From contig CAVZZG010000001.1 of assembly GCA_963779685.1 (NCBI GenBank), forward strand, positions 744,001 through 808,000: 64,000 bases of DNA, written 5' to 3'. This document shows, piece by piece, positions 46,917 through 55,242 of this stretch. The DNA comes from CAVZZG01 sp963779685. GTDB taxonomy: Bacteria > Actinomycetota > Thermoleophilia > Gaiellales > F1-60-MAGs149. Under the pieces are notes generated by a model. That model saw only the letters and a program-made list of their open reading frames with translations, was not told the origin of the DNA and ran no database searches. The first letter of the stretch is position 1. Each line of letters starts with the position of its first letter. Position numbers and translations under genes: made by a program.

Positions 46917-48962
46917 GTGCTAGCCTCGGCGGCCGTGTCGGCTTCCGGTCCGCGCCCCGACGTGGCGGCGTTCTTCCGCCCTCGCTCCGCCGCGATCTTC
47001 GGGCTGTCGGAGCGCACGACCACGCGCATGGCCACCAACATGCGGGTGCCGGGCGTGCCGCTGCACGGCATCAACCCGACCCGCAGCGAGGTGGGTGGCG
47101 TGCCGTGCGTGCCGACGCTTCGCGACTGCCCGCAGGTGCCCGAGCTGGTGGTGGTCGCCGTCGGACACGGCCGGATCGAGGCGGCGATCGAGGACGTGCT
47201 GAGCGTCGAGGGCGTTCGGGCCCTGGTGGTGCCCGGCCTGGGGGCCGAAGCCGGGCCCGCGGCCGGGCCGATCGCGCGCCGCGTCGCCGACCGCGTGCTC
47301 GCCGCCGGCCTCCCGATGCTCGGCCCGAACTGCATGGGCTTCGTCAGGCCCGGCGGTGTGTCGCCCTGGATCACGACCCTCGACGACTCCGTTGCCCGCG
47401 GCCGCGTCGCGGTGCTCGCGCACTCCGGCTCGATCGCGAAGATCCTGATCTCGGCCGGCCCGCGGATCGGCTTCACGAGCGTCGTGTCGGCCGGCAACGA
47501 GCTGGTGCGCGACGCCGCCGACTTCGTCTCGCACTGGGCGGCCGACCCCGACACCCAGGCGGTCGGCCTGTTCCTCGAGACCGTGCGGCGCCCGGCTGCG
47601 TTCGAGCAGGCCCTGCGCGAGCTGGCGGAGGCCGGCAAGGTCGCGATCGTGGTCAAGGTCGGCACATCCGAGCTGGGAGCGGCCGGCGCGCTCGCCCACA
47701 CCGGCGCGATGGTCGGCTCCGACCGCAGCTTCTCGGCGCTGCTGCGCGCGTATGACGCGATCCGCGTCGACGACGTCAGCGAGTGGCTCGAGCACCTCGA
47801 GCTGGCCGGCTGCCGGCGACGGCCGCGCGGTGCCCGGATCGGCGGCATGACCATCTCCGGAGGCGAGGGCGAGTACTTCGCGGACATGGCGGAGGCGGCG
47901 GGTATCCCGCTGCACCCGCTGTCGGACGGGCTGGCGGAGCGGATCCGGGCCGAGTTCCCGGACTTCGGGGTGGTCGGCAACCCCGTCGACGGATGGGCGA
48001 TCGCCGACGAGACCGTGCTCTTCCCACGGGTCGCGGAGCTGATGATCGAGTCCGGCGAGATCGACGTGCTGGTGAGCCTGATGGATCACACCGCCTTCCT
48101 GCCGCCGCCCGAGGCGGCCATGATCCGCGGCCTTTCCGAGCACGTGATGGCGGCCTGCGAGGGCACCGACGTGGTCGGCTGCGTGATCTCGACCACGACC
48201 TCGGATCCGCCCCTCGACGACCTGCGCTGGGCGCGCGATCGTGACGTTCCCCTGCTGCGCGGCACCGCCGCGGCGCTGCGGGCCCTGGCCGCCCGCGTCC
48301 ACCACGCCGGCCGCGTGCCGCCGGCCCGGGACACCCCGCCGGCGTCGCGCATCGCGGGCGCCGGTGCGCTGTCCGAGTTCGACTCGGCGACAATCGCGGC
48401 CGGCTACGACATCGCCTACGTGCGGGCCGAGCGCTGCGCCTCGCCGGAGGAGGCCGTCGTTGCCGCGCGGCGGATCGGCTACCCGGTGGTCGTGAAGGTC
48501 GACGGGGTTGCGCACAAGGCCCGCGTTGGCGGGGTCGCGCTGCACCTGGCTGATGATGCCGCGGTCCGCGCGGCCGCCGGGGGCATGGGCGGGCGCGTGA
48601 TCGTCGCCGAGCAGGTGACGGGCGGCGCGGAACTGCTGGTCGGGGCGCTGCGCGATCCCGACTACGGCCCGATCGTCGTGGCCGGCGTCGGCGGCGGCCT
48701 TGCCGAGGCGCTCGACCTCGTCTCGGCCACGCTCGCCCCCACCGACGTAGCCGGCGCGCGGGCGCTGGTGGCGTCGGTGCCGGCGATCGCGCGGCTGGTC
48801 GGTGGCGAGCCGCCGGCGGCGCTGATCGATGCCATCGTCGGCGTCTCGCGGCTGGTTGCGGAGCACCCGGAGATCGCCGAGGTCGACGTCAATCCACTAC
48901 TCGTCTCGGCCGGGCGCGCCGTCGCGCTCGACTGCCTGATCGTCCTCGAGGAGGCACCTTGA
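46917..48962 (+). CDS. NDP-forming acyl-CoA synthetase (acetate-CoA ligase family)
   Basis: A 681-residue fusion of the alpha and beta subunits of ADP-forming acyl-CoA synthetase. Residues about 15-440 hold the CoA-binding and succinyl-CoA-ligase-like domains, with GPNCMGFVRPGG and the phosphohistidine loop ALAHTGAMVGSD. From about 480 an ATP-grasp domain follows (VVARRIGYPVVVKVDGVAHKA, EQVTGGAELLVGALRDPDYG, EVDVNPLLV). The enzyme interconverts acyl-CoA plus ADP and acid plus ATP. GTG 46917 is probably leaderless. An enoyl-CoA hydratase gene starts within its stop (TTGA overlap), so an acyl-CoA pathway is likely; substrate unknown. Confidence 0.9.
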   Translation: MLASAAVSASGPRPDVAAFFRPRSAAIFGLSERTTTRMATNMRVPGVPLHGINPTRSEVGGVPCVPTLRDCPQVPELVVVAVGHGRIEAAIEDVLSVEGVRALVVPGLGAEAGPAAGPIARRVADRVLAAGLPMLGPNCMGFVRPGGVSPWITTLDDSVARGRVAVLAHSGSIAKILISAGPRIGFTSVVSAGNELVRDAADFVSHWAADPDTQAVGLFLETVRRPAAFEQALRELAEAGKVAIVVKVGTSELGAAGALAHTGAMVGSDRSFSALLRAYDAIRVDDVSEWLEHLELAGCRRRPRGARIGGMTISGGEGEYFADMAEAAGIPLHPLSDGLAERIRAEFPDFGVVGNPVDGWAIADETVLFPRVAELMIESGEIDVLVSLMDHTAFLPPPEAAMIRGLSEHVMAACEGTDVVGCVISTTTSDPPLDDLRWARDRDVPLLRGTAAALRALAARVHHAGRVPPARDTPPASRIAGAGALSEFDSATIAAGYDIAYVRAERCASPEEAVVAARRIGYPVVVKVDGVAHKARVGGVALHLADDAAVRAAAGGMGGRVIVAEQVTGGAELLVGALRDPDYGPIVVAGVGGGLAEALDLVSATLAPTDVAGARALVASVPAIARLVGGEPPAALIDAIVGVSRLVAEHPEIAEVDVNPLLVSAGRAVALDCLIVLEEAP

Positions 48963-49771
48963 CCGTTGTCACGTACGAGCAGCGCGGCGCGGCCGCGTGG
49001 ATTACGCTGAACCGGCCCGCGAAGCTGAACGCCCTCAACCACGAGGTCATCGACGCCCTCGAGGAAGCCATCGACCGCGCTTCGGGCGACGACGACACCA
49101 GGGTGGTCGTGCTGACCGGCGCCGGCCGCGCGTTCTGCGCCGGGTACGACCTCGACGACCAGGCCGCCGGCGGGCCCGAAGGCGCACACGGCCAGCACGA
49201 CCTGCTGGCCCGGGACGTCGCGGTGAACATGAAGCTTTGGCAGCTGCCCAAGCCCACGATCGCGGCCGTACGCGGCTACTGCGTAGCGGGTGGCTGCGAG
49301 CTGGCGATGGCCTGCGACATGATCGTCGCGGCCGACGATGCCCGGTTCGGCGAGCCGGAGATCCGCTACGGCTCGGGCCCGGTGACGCTCCTGATGCCGT
49401 TCGTGCTGGGTGAGAAGAAGACCAACGAGCTGCTCTTCACCGGCGACCTGATCGACGCTGCGACGGCCGAGCGGCTCGGTCTCGTCAACCGGGTGGTGGC
49501 CCCGGACGACCTGGACGGCGAGGTGACGGCCCTGGTCGACAAGATCGCACCGACGCCGCTGCCGATCCTGCGCCTCACGAAGCTCTCGCTGGTGCGTGCC
49601 TACGAGGCCATGGGCCTGCGCCAGGCGGTGAACGCGAACCTCGACCTGGCCGCGATCCTGAACGCCACCGACACACCCGAGCTGCGCGAGTTCATGGAGA
49701 TCGCGCGCAGCGAGGGCCTGAAGGCGGCGCTGGCATGGCGGGATCGCCGCTACGGCCAGACGCTGGGCTGA
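48959..49771 (+). CDS. Enoyl-CoA hydratase/isomerase family protein
   Basis: A 270-residue crotonase-fold protein. The oxyanion-hole strands are GRAFCAGYDLDD and YCVAGGCELAMACDMIVAA. ARFGEPEIRYGSGPVTLLMP follows, where one catalytic glutamate position is retained. TTG 48959 overlaps the preceding acyl-CoA synthetase stop (TTGA) and has GAGGAGG just upstream, so the two are translationally coupled. It probably acts on the CoA ester formed by that ligase. Confidence 0.9.
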   Translation: MTVVTYEQRGAAAWITLNRPAKLNALNHEVIDALEEAIDRASGDDDTRVVVLTGAGRAFCAGYDLDDQAAGGPEGAHGQHDLLARDVAVNMKLWQLPKPTIAAVRGYCVAGGCELAMACDMIVAADDARFGEPEIRYGSGPVTLLMPFVLGEKKTNELLFTGDLIDAATAERLGLVNRVVAPDDLDGEVTALVDKIAPTPLPILRLTKLSLVRAYEAMGLRQAVNANLDLAAILNATDTPELREFMEIARSEGLKAALAWRDRRYGQTLG

Positions 49772-49836
49772 CGTGCCGGGCTGGCCCACCCTCGCACACT
49801 CCAAGGGCAAGTCATGGCCGCTGGCTCCGGCCGCGG

Positions 49837-50217
49837 TTACGGCGCGTAGCGGCGGTGCAGCATCAGCGCGTTGCCGTCGGGATCGGTGAAGAACGCCATG
49901 TGGCATACGCCGGTGTCGAACGTGTCGCCGCGAAAGACCACGCCGCGCTCCTCGAGCGTCGCGCGCCCTACCGCGACGTCGGGGACGCGGAGCGCGATCG
50001 CTGTGCTGTGCGGGCCCGTGAACGCCTGCCCCATGTTCGTCGGGTCGATCAGGTAGAGGCTGACGTTGCCGAGCGAGTACTCGGGCCACGAGCCGCCGCC
50101 GTCCTCGGCGGTGAGTCCGAGCACGTCCTCGTAGAACCGCCGCGAACGGGTCAGGTCGGTGACCGGGACGGACACGAAGTCGGCCCGCTCGATGCGATAC
50201 GCACTCTGCTCGGACAC
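49837..50217 (-). CDS. VOC-family (glyoxalase-like) protein
   Basis: A 126-residue vicinal-oxygen-chelate protein with two beta-alpha-beta-beta-beta repeats. FVSVPVTDLTRSRRFYEDVLGL opens the first. CHMAFFTDPDGNALMLHRRY closes the second, carrying the D-P-D-G-N signature. Metal-ligand positions are only partly canonical, so a glyoxalase, dioxygenase or resistance role cannot be assigned. GTG 50217 is favoured because GGAGGAGATCACC lies directly before it. It is convergent with the enoyl-CoA hydratase gene. Confidence 0.82.
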   Translation of the reverse strand: MSEQSAYRIERADFVSVPVTDLTRSRRFYEDVLGLTAEDGGGSWPEYSLGNVSLYLIDPTNMGQAFTGPHSTAIALRVPDVAVGRATLEERGVVFRGDTFDTGVCHMAFFTDPDGNALMLHRRYAP

Positions 50218-50360
50218 GGTGATCTCCTCCGGTTCGGGATAGCGGCTGCGCGGCGCCGGTCGCTCAACGCGCTCCATGGATACGGCGCCAGGGTACCAGC
50301 GCGGACGACGTCGCCTCGCGCGCGCGCCGCGGCGGAATGGTGACGGGCCGGCGTCGTTGG

Positions 50361-50377
50361 ATACCCTGGAGGGGTAT
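50361..50377. promoter_or_regulatory. CsoR/CstR-like operator upstream of DUF4396 gene
   Basis: ATACCCTGGAGGGGTAT is a near-perfect palindrome: ATACCC (50361-50366) and GGGTAT (50372-50377) around a 5-nt centre. This matches the A-T-A-C-C-C-C-n-n-n-G-G-G-G-T-A-T type bound by CsoR/RcnR/CstR repressors, which sense Cu(I), Ni(II)/Co(II) or persulfides. It lies 17 nt before the ATG of the DUF4396 gene and overlaps TATACC (50375-50380), a possible -10. No CsoR-family gene is in the window, so the regulator would be encoded elsewhere. Confidence 0.6.
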
Positions 50378-50394
50378 ACCGAAAGAGGCGAGCA

Positions 50395-50871
50395 ATGGCC
50401 CACGACCACCACATCCATCGAGGCCGTCACGTTGATGCGAGCTGGCGCGTGGCGACGCTCGCGACGCTGCACTGCCTGACGGGGTGTGCCCTCGGGGAGG
50501 TGCTCGGGATGGTGATCGCGACCGCCGCGAACATGAGCAACGGCGCCTCGATCGTGCTCTCGATCGCGCTGGCGTTCGTGTTCGGCTACGCGCTGACGAT
50601 GCGACCCCTCGTCGGCGCCGGCCTGGCCGTGCGGCGCGCGGGCAGGGTCGCGCTGGCCGCGGACACGACCTCGATCACCGTCATGGAGGTGATGGACACG
50701 CTGTTCCTGATCGCGGTGCCGGGCGCGCTGGCCGCGACCCTCGGCGACGCGCTGTTCTGGTGGAGCCTGGCCGCGTCGCTGGTGGTGGCGTTCATCGCGA
50801 CGGTGCCGGTGAACCGCTGGCTGATCGCCCGCGGTAGGGGCCACGCGGTGGTGCACGCGTACCACGGCTGA
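50395..50871 (+). CDS. DUF4396 membrane protein, His-rich N-terminus
   Basis: A 158-residue membrane protein of family DUF4396. A histidine-rich cytoplasmic start (MAHDHHIHRGRH) is followed by four predicted helices. The first holds HCLTGCALGEVLGMVI, with a His and two Cys. The third region reads TTSITVMEVMDTLFLIAVPG. The family is uncharacterised and often sits near copper or heavy-metal genes. The His/Cys/Met content and the CsoR-like palindrome directly upstream suggest metal or sulfur stress. AAAGAGG precedes ATG 50395. The F420 oxidoreductase gene starts 15 nt after the stop. Confidence 0.8.
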   Translation: MAHDHHIHRGRHVDASWRVATLATLHCLTGCALGEVLGMVIATAANMSNGASIVLSIALAFVFGYALTMRPLVGAGLAVRRAGRVALAADTTSITVMEVMDTLFLIAVPGALAATLGDALFWWSLAASLVVAFIATVPVNRWLIARGRGHAVVHAYHG

Positions 50872-50886
50872 CGGGGGGCGCCATCG

Positions 50887-51816
50887 ATGCAGCAGCGTGG
50901 TGGGATCACGACCGCGTATCGGCGGTACCGTGCACCGATCAGGCTCGGTATCCACTTCCCGAACTTCTCGCTCCCGGGCAACCCGGACTCGTTGGCGACG
51001 ATCCTGGCCGACACGGCGCAGGCGGCCGAGACGGGCGGCTGTTCCGTGTTCACGCAGATGGACCACTGGTTCCAGATGGAGATGCTGGGCGGCCCGGCCG
51101 AGCCGATGCTCGAGGGGTACACGAGCCTCGGCTTCCTCGCCGGGAAGACCGAGCGCATCACGCTCGGGCTGCTCGTCACCGGGGTCACCTACCGGCATCC
51201 GGGCCTGCTCGCCAAGACCGTGACGACGCTCGACGTGCTGTCGGGCGGCCGGGCGCTGCTCGGCCTCGGCGCGGCGTGGTACGACCGCGAGCACCTCGGC
51301 CTCGGCGTCCCCTACCCGCCGATGGCGGAACGGTTCGAGCGGCTCGAAGAGACGCTCGCGGTCTGCAAGCAGATGTGGAGCGACGATGACGGGCCCTACA
51401 ACGGGCGCCACTACCAGCTCGCCGAGACGCTCTGCCTGCCGCGCCCGATCCAGCAGCCACGGCCGCGGATCCTGATCGGCGGCGGTGGAGAGCGAAAGAC
51501 GCTGCGTCTCGTCGCCCGGCACGCCGACGCCTGCAATCTCTTCGGCGGCGATGTTGCAGGTGTCCGGCACAAGATCGAGGTCCTGCACCGGCACTGCGAG
51601 GCCGAGGGTCGCGACCCGGCCGAGATCGAGATCACGACCATTCTCCGACCCGAGGCGGCCGACGATCGCGACGCCTTCGTGGAGCTGATGGCGGCCTACG
51701 CGAAGCTCGGCGTCGACCTGGTCTGGCTCAGCGCGCCCGTCCCCGACCCCGTGGCGTGGGTGACGAAGACCGCGGGTCAGCTCGTCCCGCGACTCGCGGA
51801 ACTCGGGCCACGTTAA
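50887..51816 (+). CDS. LLM-class F420-dependent oxidoreductase
   Basis: A 309-residue luciferase-like TIM-barrel oxidoreductase. LGIHFPNF opens the barrel; GYTSLGFLAGKTERITLGLLVTGVTYRHPGLLAK and LDVLSGGRALLGLGAAWYDREHLGLG are the conserved core found in F420-dependent enzymes. RPRILIGGGGERKTLRLVARHADACNLF is the typical C-terminal phosphate-binding segment. ATG 50887 adds about 15 unconserved residues; the true start may be later. It is convergent with NDH-2, with stops 4 nt apart. Substrate unknown; F420 use is inferred from family resemblance. Confidence 0.85.
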   Translation: MQQRGGITTAYRRYRAPIRLGIHFPNFSLPGNPDSLATILADTAQAAETGGCSVFTQMDHWFQMEMLGGPAEPMLEGYTSLGFLAGKTERITLGLLVTGVTYRHPGLLAKTVTTLDVLSGGRALLGLGAAWYDREHLGLGVPYPPMAERFERLEETLAVCKQMWSDDDGPYNGRHYQLAETLCLPRPIQQPRPRILIGGGGERKTLRLVARHADACNLFGGDVAGVRHKIEVLHRHCEAEGRDPAEIEITTILRPEAADDRDAFVELMAAYAKLGVDLVWLSAPVPDPVAWVTKTAGQLVPRLAELGPR

Positions 51817-51820
51817 CGGG

Positions 51821-53116
51821 TCAGGGCCCGATCTTGCCGGCGGACAGGGCCCGCTCGCCCCGTCCGCTGCCGATGAAGCTGAGCGTCCAGCTCACCAGGG
51901 TCCTGAAGCGGTTCTTGAAGCCGGTCATGAACATCAGGTGCACGGCCAGCCAGACCCACCAGGCGATGAAGCCGGAGAACCGCAGGCCGCGGAAGCTGAC
52001 GATCGCGCGCCGCCGTGAGATCGCGGCCATGCTGCCCATGTCGCGGTAGCGGAAGGGTTTCGGCGTCGCGTCGGGGCCATCCTTGAGCCGCCGGGAGATG
52101 GTGCGGGCGGCATGGATGCCGGACTGCATGGCCACCTCGGCCACGCCGGGGAGCCCGTTCAGGGTCATCAGGTCGCCGATCGCGAACACCTCGGGGTGGC
52201 CGGGCAGCGTGCAGTCCGGCAGCACCGCGATGCGGCCGGCCCGGTCGCATTCGGCACCCGAAGCGTCGGCCAGCAGCCGCCCCAGCGGCGAGGCGGCCAC
52301 CCCCGCGGCCCAGATCTTGGTGCGGGCCGGATAGCGGTGGACGATGCCGTCCGCTCCCGTCACATCGACGCCGTCGGCGTCGATGCCGGTGACGTGGCAC
52401 TGGCCGTGGATCTCGACGCCGGTGCGCTCGAGCTCGCGGTGGCCCCGCTCCGACAGGCGGTCGCCGAACCCGGCCAGGATCTCCTTGCCGCCGTCGAACA
52501 GCAGCACCCGCACCTCGGTCGGATCGAACCGCCGGAAGTTGTTCTTCATGGCCCGCCGTGACAGCTCGGCGATCTGCCCGGCCGTCTCCACGCCCGTCGG
52601 GCCGCCTCCAACCACGACGAACGTCAGCCACGCCCGCCGGGCATCGTCGTTGTGCTCGATCTCCGCCATCTCGAACGCGCCGAAGATGCGCCGGCGGTGT
52701 TCGGCAGCGTCGGCGAGCGTCTTCATGCCCGGTGCCCACTGCGCGAACTCGTCGTGCCCGAAGTAGGACTGGCCGGCGCCGGCGGCGACGATCAGGCTGT
52801 CGTAGGGCAGCGCGAGGGGCTGGCCGTCCGGCGAGAGGGCTGCCACCGTGCGGCCGGCGAGATCGAAGCCGGTCACCTCGCCCATCAGCACGGAGACGTT
52901 GTGGTGGTGTCGCAGCACCTCGCGGGTGGCCGGGGCGACGTCGCCCTCGGACAGGATGCCGGTCGCCACCTGGTAGAGCAGCGGCTGGAACAGGTGGTGG
53001 TTGGTGCGGTCGATCAGCGTCACCTGCACGGGCGCGCGGCGCAGGAGGCGGGCCGCGAAAAGACCGCCGAACCCCGCGCCGACGATGACCACCTGATGCC
53101 GCGCGACGGCTGCCAC
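51821..53116 (-). CDS. ndh: Type II NADH dehydrogenase (NDH-2)-like
   Basis: A 431-residue pyridine nucleotide-disulfide oxidoreductase. FAD motif VVIVGAGFGG (residues 13-18 are the glycines), NRTNHHLFQPLLYQVATG-like segment in the N-terminal third, NADH motif VVVGGGPTGVETAGQIAEL, and the second FAD contact VFAIGDLM. The C-terminal 60 residues are hydrophobic (FIAWWVWLAVHLMFMTGF), forming the membrane-binding region of NDH-2. It oxidises NADH and reduces quinone without pumping. Start GTG 53116; a minus-strand TATAGT at 53133-53138 is a plausible -10. Divergent from the 2-oxoacid dehydrogenase operon. Confidence 0.9.
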   Translation of the reverse strand: MAAVARHQVVIVGAGFGGLFAARLLRRAPVQVTLIDRTNHHLFQPLLYQVATGILSEGDVAPATREVLRHHHNVSVLMGEVTGFDLAGRTVAALSPDGQPLALPYDSLIVAAGAGQSYFGHDEFAQWAPGMKTLADAAEHRRRIFGAFEMAEIEHNDDARRAWLTFVVVGGGPTGVETAGQIAELSRRAMKNNFRRFDPTEVRVLLFDGGKEILAGFGDRLSERGHRELERTGVEIHGQCHVTGIDADGVDVTGADGIVHRYPARTKIWAAGVAASPLGRLLADASGAECDRAGRIAVLPDCTLPGHPEVFAIGDLMTLNGLPGVAEVAMQSGIHAARTISRRLKDGPDATPKPFRYRDMGSMAAISRRRAIVSFRGLRFSGFIAWWVWLAVHLMFMTGFKNRFRTLVSWTLSFIGSGRGERALSAGKIGP

Positions 53117-53194
53117 CAATACCCCGGCACCGACTATACCGGCTCGCGCAATGCGAGCTAGGATGGCCGGACGGCTGCAGCGAGGAGGATCGTG
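53117..53194. promoter_or_regulatory. Divergent promoter region, ndh and 2-oxoacid dehydrogenase operon
   Basis: 78 nt between two divergent starts. On the minus strand TATAGT (53138 to 53133, 5/6 consensus) lies 16 nt from the NDH-2 GTG. On the plus strand TAGGAT (53159-53164) lies 30 nt from the E1 alpha ATG, with GAGGAGG at 53182-53188. Convincing -35 hexamers are not seen for either. Confidence 0.45.
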
Positions 53195-54194
53195 ATGGCG
53201 GTGACGGGCGAGCGGACGGTCGAGCTGACCGCAGACACGCTGCGCGGCATGTACGAGCGGATGGCGCTGATCCGGACGTTCGAGGAGACGACCATGCGGC
53301 AGTTCGCGGATGGCCAGATCCCCGGCTTCGTGCACCTGTACGCCGGCGAGGAGGCGGTCGCGGTCGGGGTCTGCGCGCACCTCTCGGACGCCGACTTCAT
53401 CACCAGCACCCACCGCGGCCACGGCCACTGCATCGCCAAGGGCGTCGACGTCGGCGGCATGGTGGCCGAGCTGATGGGCCGTCGGACCGGGCTCTGCAAG
53501 GGCAAGGGCGGCTCGATGCACGTCGCCGACGTCGAGAAGGGGATGCTCGGCGCCAACGGCATCGTCGGCGGCGGCTACCCGCTGGCGTGCGGGGCCGCGC
53601 TGACCGCGAAGGTGCACGGCAGCGGCGCCGTCGCCGTCTGCTTCTTCGGCGATGGGGCCGCCAACCAGGGCACCTTCCACGAGAGCCTCAACCTGGCGTC
53701 GATCTGGAACCTGCCGGTGGTGTTCGTGTGCGAGAACAACGGCTACGCCGAGGCGACGCCGTTCAGCTATCACTGCTCGACCGCCGACATCGCCACCCGT
53801 GCGCAGGGCTACGACATCCCCGGCGTGGTGGTCGACGGGCTCGACGTGCTGGCCGTGTTCGAGGTCGTGGGCGAGGCGATCGCCCGGGCCCGGCGCGGCG
53901 ACGGGCCCAGCGCTGATCGAGGCCAAGACCTACCGCTTCTACGGCCACGAGGAAGGCGACACCGGCACCTACCGCACCGCCGAGGAGGTCGAGGCGTTCC
54001 GCGCCCGCGACCCGCTGACGACGTTCGGCGCGCACCTGACGCGCAACGCGATCGCGACCGAGGCCGATCTGGAACGGATGACGGCCGCCGCCCAGGCCAC
54101 GGTCGACGCCGCCTATACGGCGGCCGCCGCCGCACCCTGGCCCGACCCGGCCGAGACCTACGACGACGTCTACGTCAGCTACGGGGGGCGATGA
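53195..54194 (+). CDS. acoA: 2-oxoacid/acetoin dehydrogenase E1 alpha subunit, one frameshift
   Basis: About 333 residues of a thiamine-diphosphate E1 alpha. TSTHRGHGHCIAKG, KGKGGSMHVAD and the TPP motif CFFGDGAANQGTFHESLNLA ... VVFVCENN are complete. The frame breaks at 53908-53916 and continues as LIEAKTYRFYGHEEGDTGTYR. Adding one GC to AGCGCTG (GDGPSALIEAKTYRF) restores a single open frame to the TGA at 54194. ATG 53195 has GAGGAGG 6 nt upstream; GTG 53192 is the codon before. The stop overlaps the E1 beta start (ATGA). The lipoyl/hydrolase gene downstream favours acetoin dehydrogenase over pyruvate dehydrogenase. Confidence 0.85.
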
Positions 54195-55220
54195 TCATGG
54201 CGACGGTCGGAACCCGTACCCTCACCTACTCCGAGGCCGTGAACGAGGCGCTGCGGATCGCGATGCGCCAGGACTCGAACGTGATCCTGCTGGGTGAGGA
54301 CATCGCCGGCGGGGCGGGCGTCGACCACCTCGTCAACGACGAGGCCTGGGGCGGCGCGCTGGGCGTGACCAAGGGCCTCGTGCAGGAGTTCGGCCGCGAG
54401 CGCGTGCTCGACACGCCGATCACCGAGTCGGGTTTCATCGGCGCCGCCGTCGGTGCCGCGGCCACCGGGCTGCGCCCGGTCGCCGAGCTGATGTTCGTCG
54501 ACTTCTTCGGCGTCTGCATGGATCAGATCTTCGACCAGGGCGCGAAGCTGCGGTACATGTTCGGCGGCAAGGCGCGCTGCCCGCTGGTGATCCGCACGAC
54601 CATCGGCGCGGGCCTGAACGCCGCCGCCCAGCACTCCGGCTGCCACTACTCGGTCTTCACCCACATGCCGGGCGTCAAGACGGTGGCGCCGTCCACGCCG
54701 GCCGACGTCAAGGGCCTCTTGCTGGCAGCGATCCGCGACGACGACCTGGTGATGTTCTTCGAGCACAAGCTGCTGTACGGCATGCGGGGCGAGGTGCCCG
54801 AGGGCGACGAGGCGATCCCGCTCGGGGTGGCCGACATCAAGCGGGCCGGCGACGACGTGACGATCGTCGCCATCAGCCGGATGGTGCATCACGCGCTGGA
54901 GGCCGCCGACCAGCTGGCGGCAGAGGGGATCGAGGCGGAGGTGGTCGATCCCCGCACGCTGTCGCCGCTCGACAGCGACACCATCCTCGAGTCGGTTGCG
55001 AAGACGCACCGGCTGGTGATCGTCGACGAGGACAACCCGCTCTGCAGCGTCGCCACGACGATCGCGGCGGTGGTCGCGGACGAGGGCTTCGACAGCCTCG
55101 ACGCGCCCATCAAGTGCATCCACGCGCCCCACTCGCCGGTGCCGTTCAGCCCGCCGCTCGAGCAGGAGTACATCCCGAGCCCGGAGCGGATCGCCGACGA
55201 CCGTCCGGGGCATCGTCTAG
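54191..55220 (+). CDS. acoB: 2-oxoacid/acetoin dehydrogenase E1 beta subunit, frameshift near the stop
   Basis: About 343 residues. LLGEDIAGGAGV, RVLDTPITESGFIGAAVGAAATGLRPV and the C-terminal transketolase domain (IVAISRMVHHALEAADQLAAEGIEAEVVDPRTLSPLD) define a Transket_pyr/Transketolase_C E1 beta, which binds the TPP pyrimidine with E1 alpha. As written the frame reads on past the true end. Near 55194 one CG is missing (GCCGACG for GCCGCGACG); restoring it gives ERIAATTVRGIV and a TAG at 55218-55220, in front of the next gene. ATG 54191 overlaps the E1 alpha stop; ATG 54197 is an alternative. Confidence 0.87.
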
Positions 55221-55242
55221 CCCCGGACGGCGAACGCCGCGC

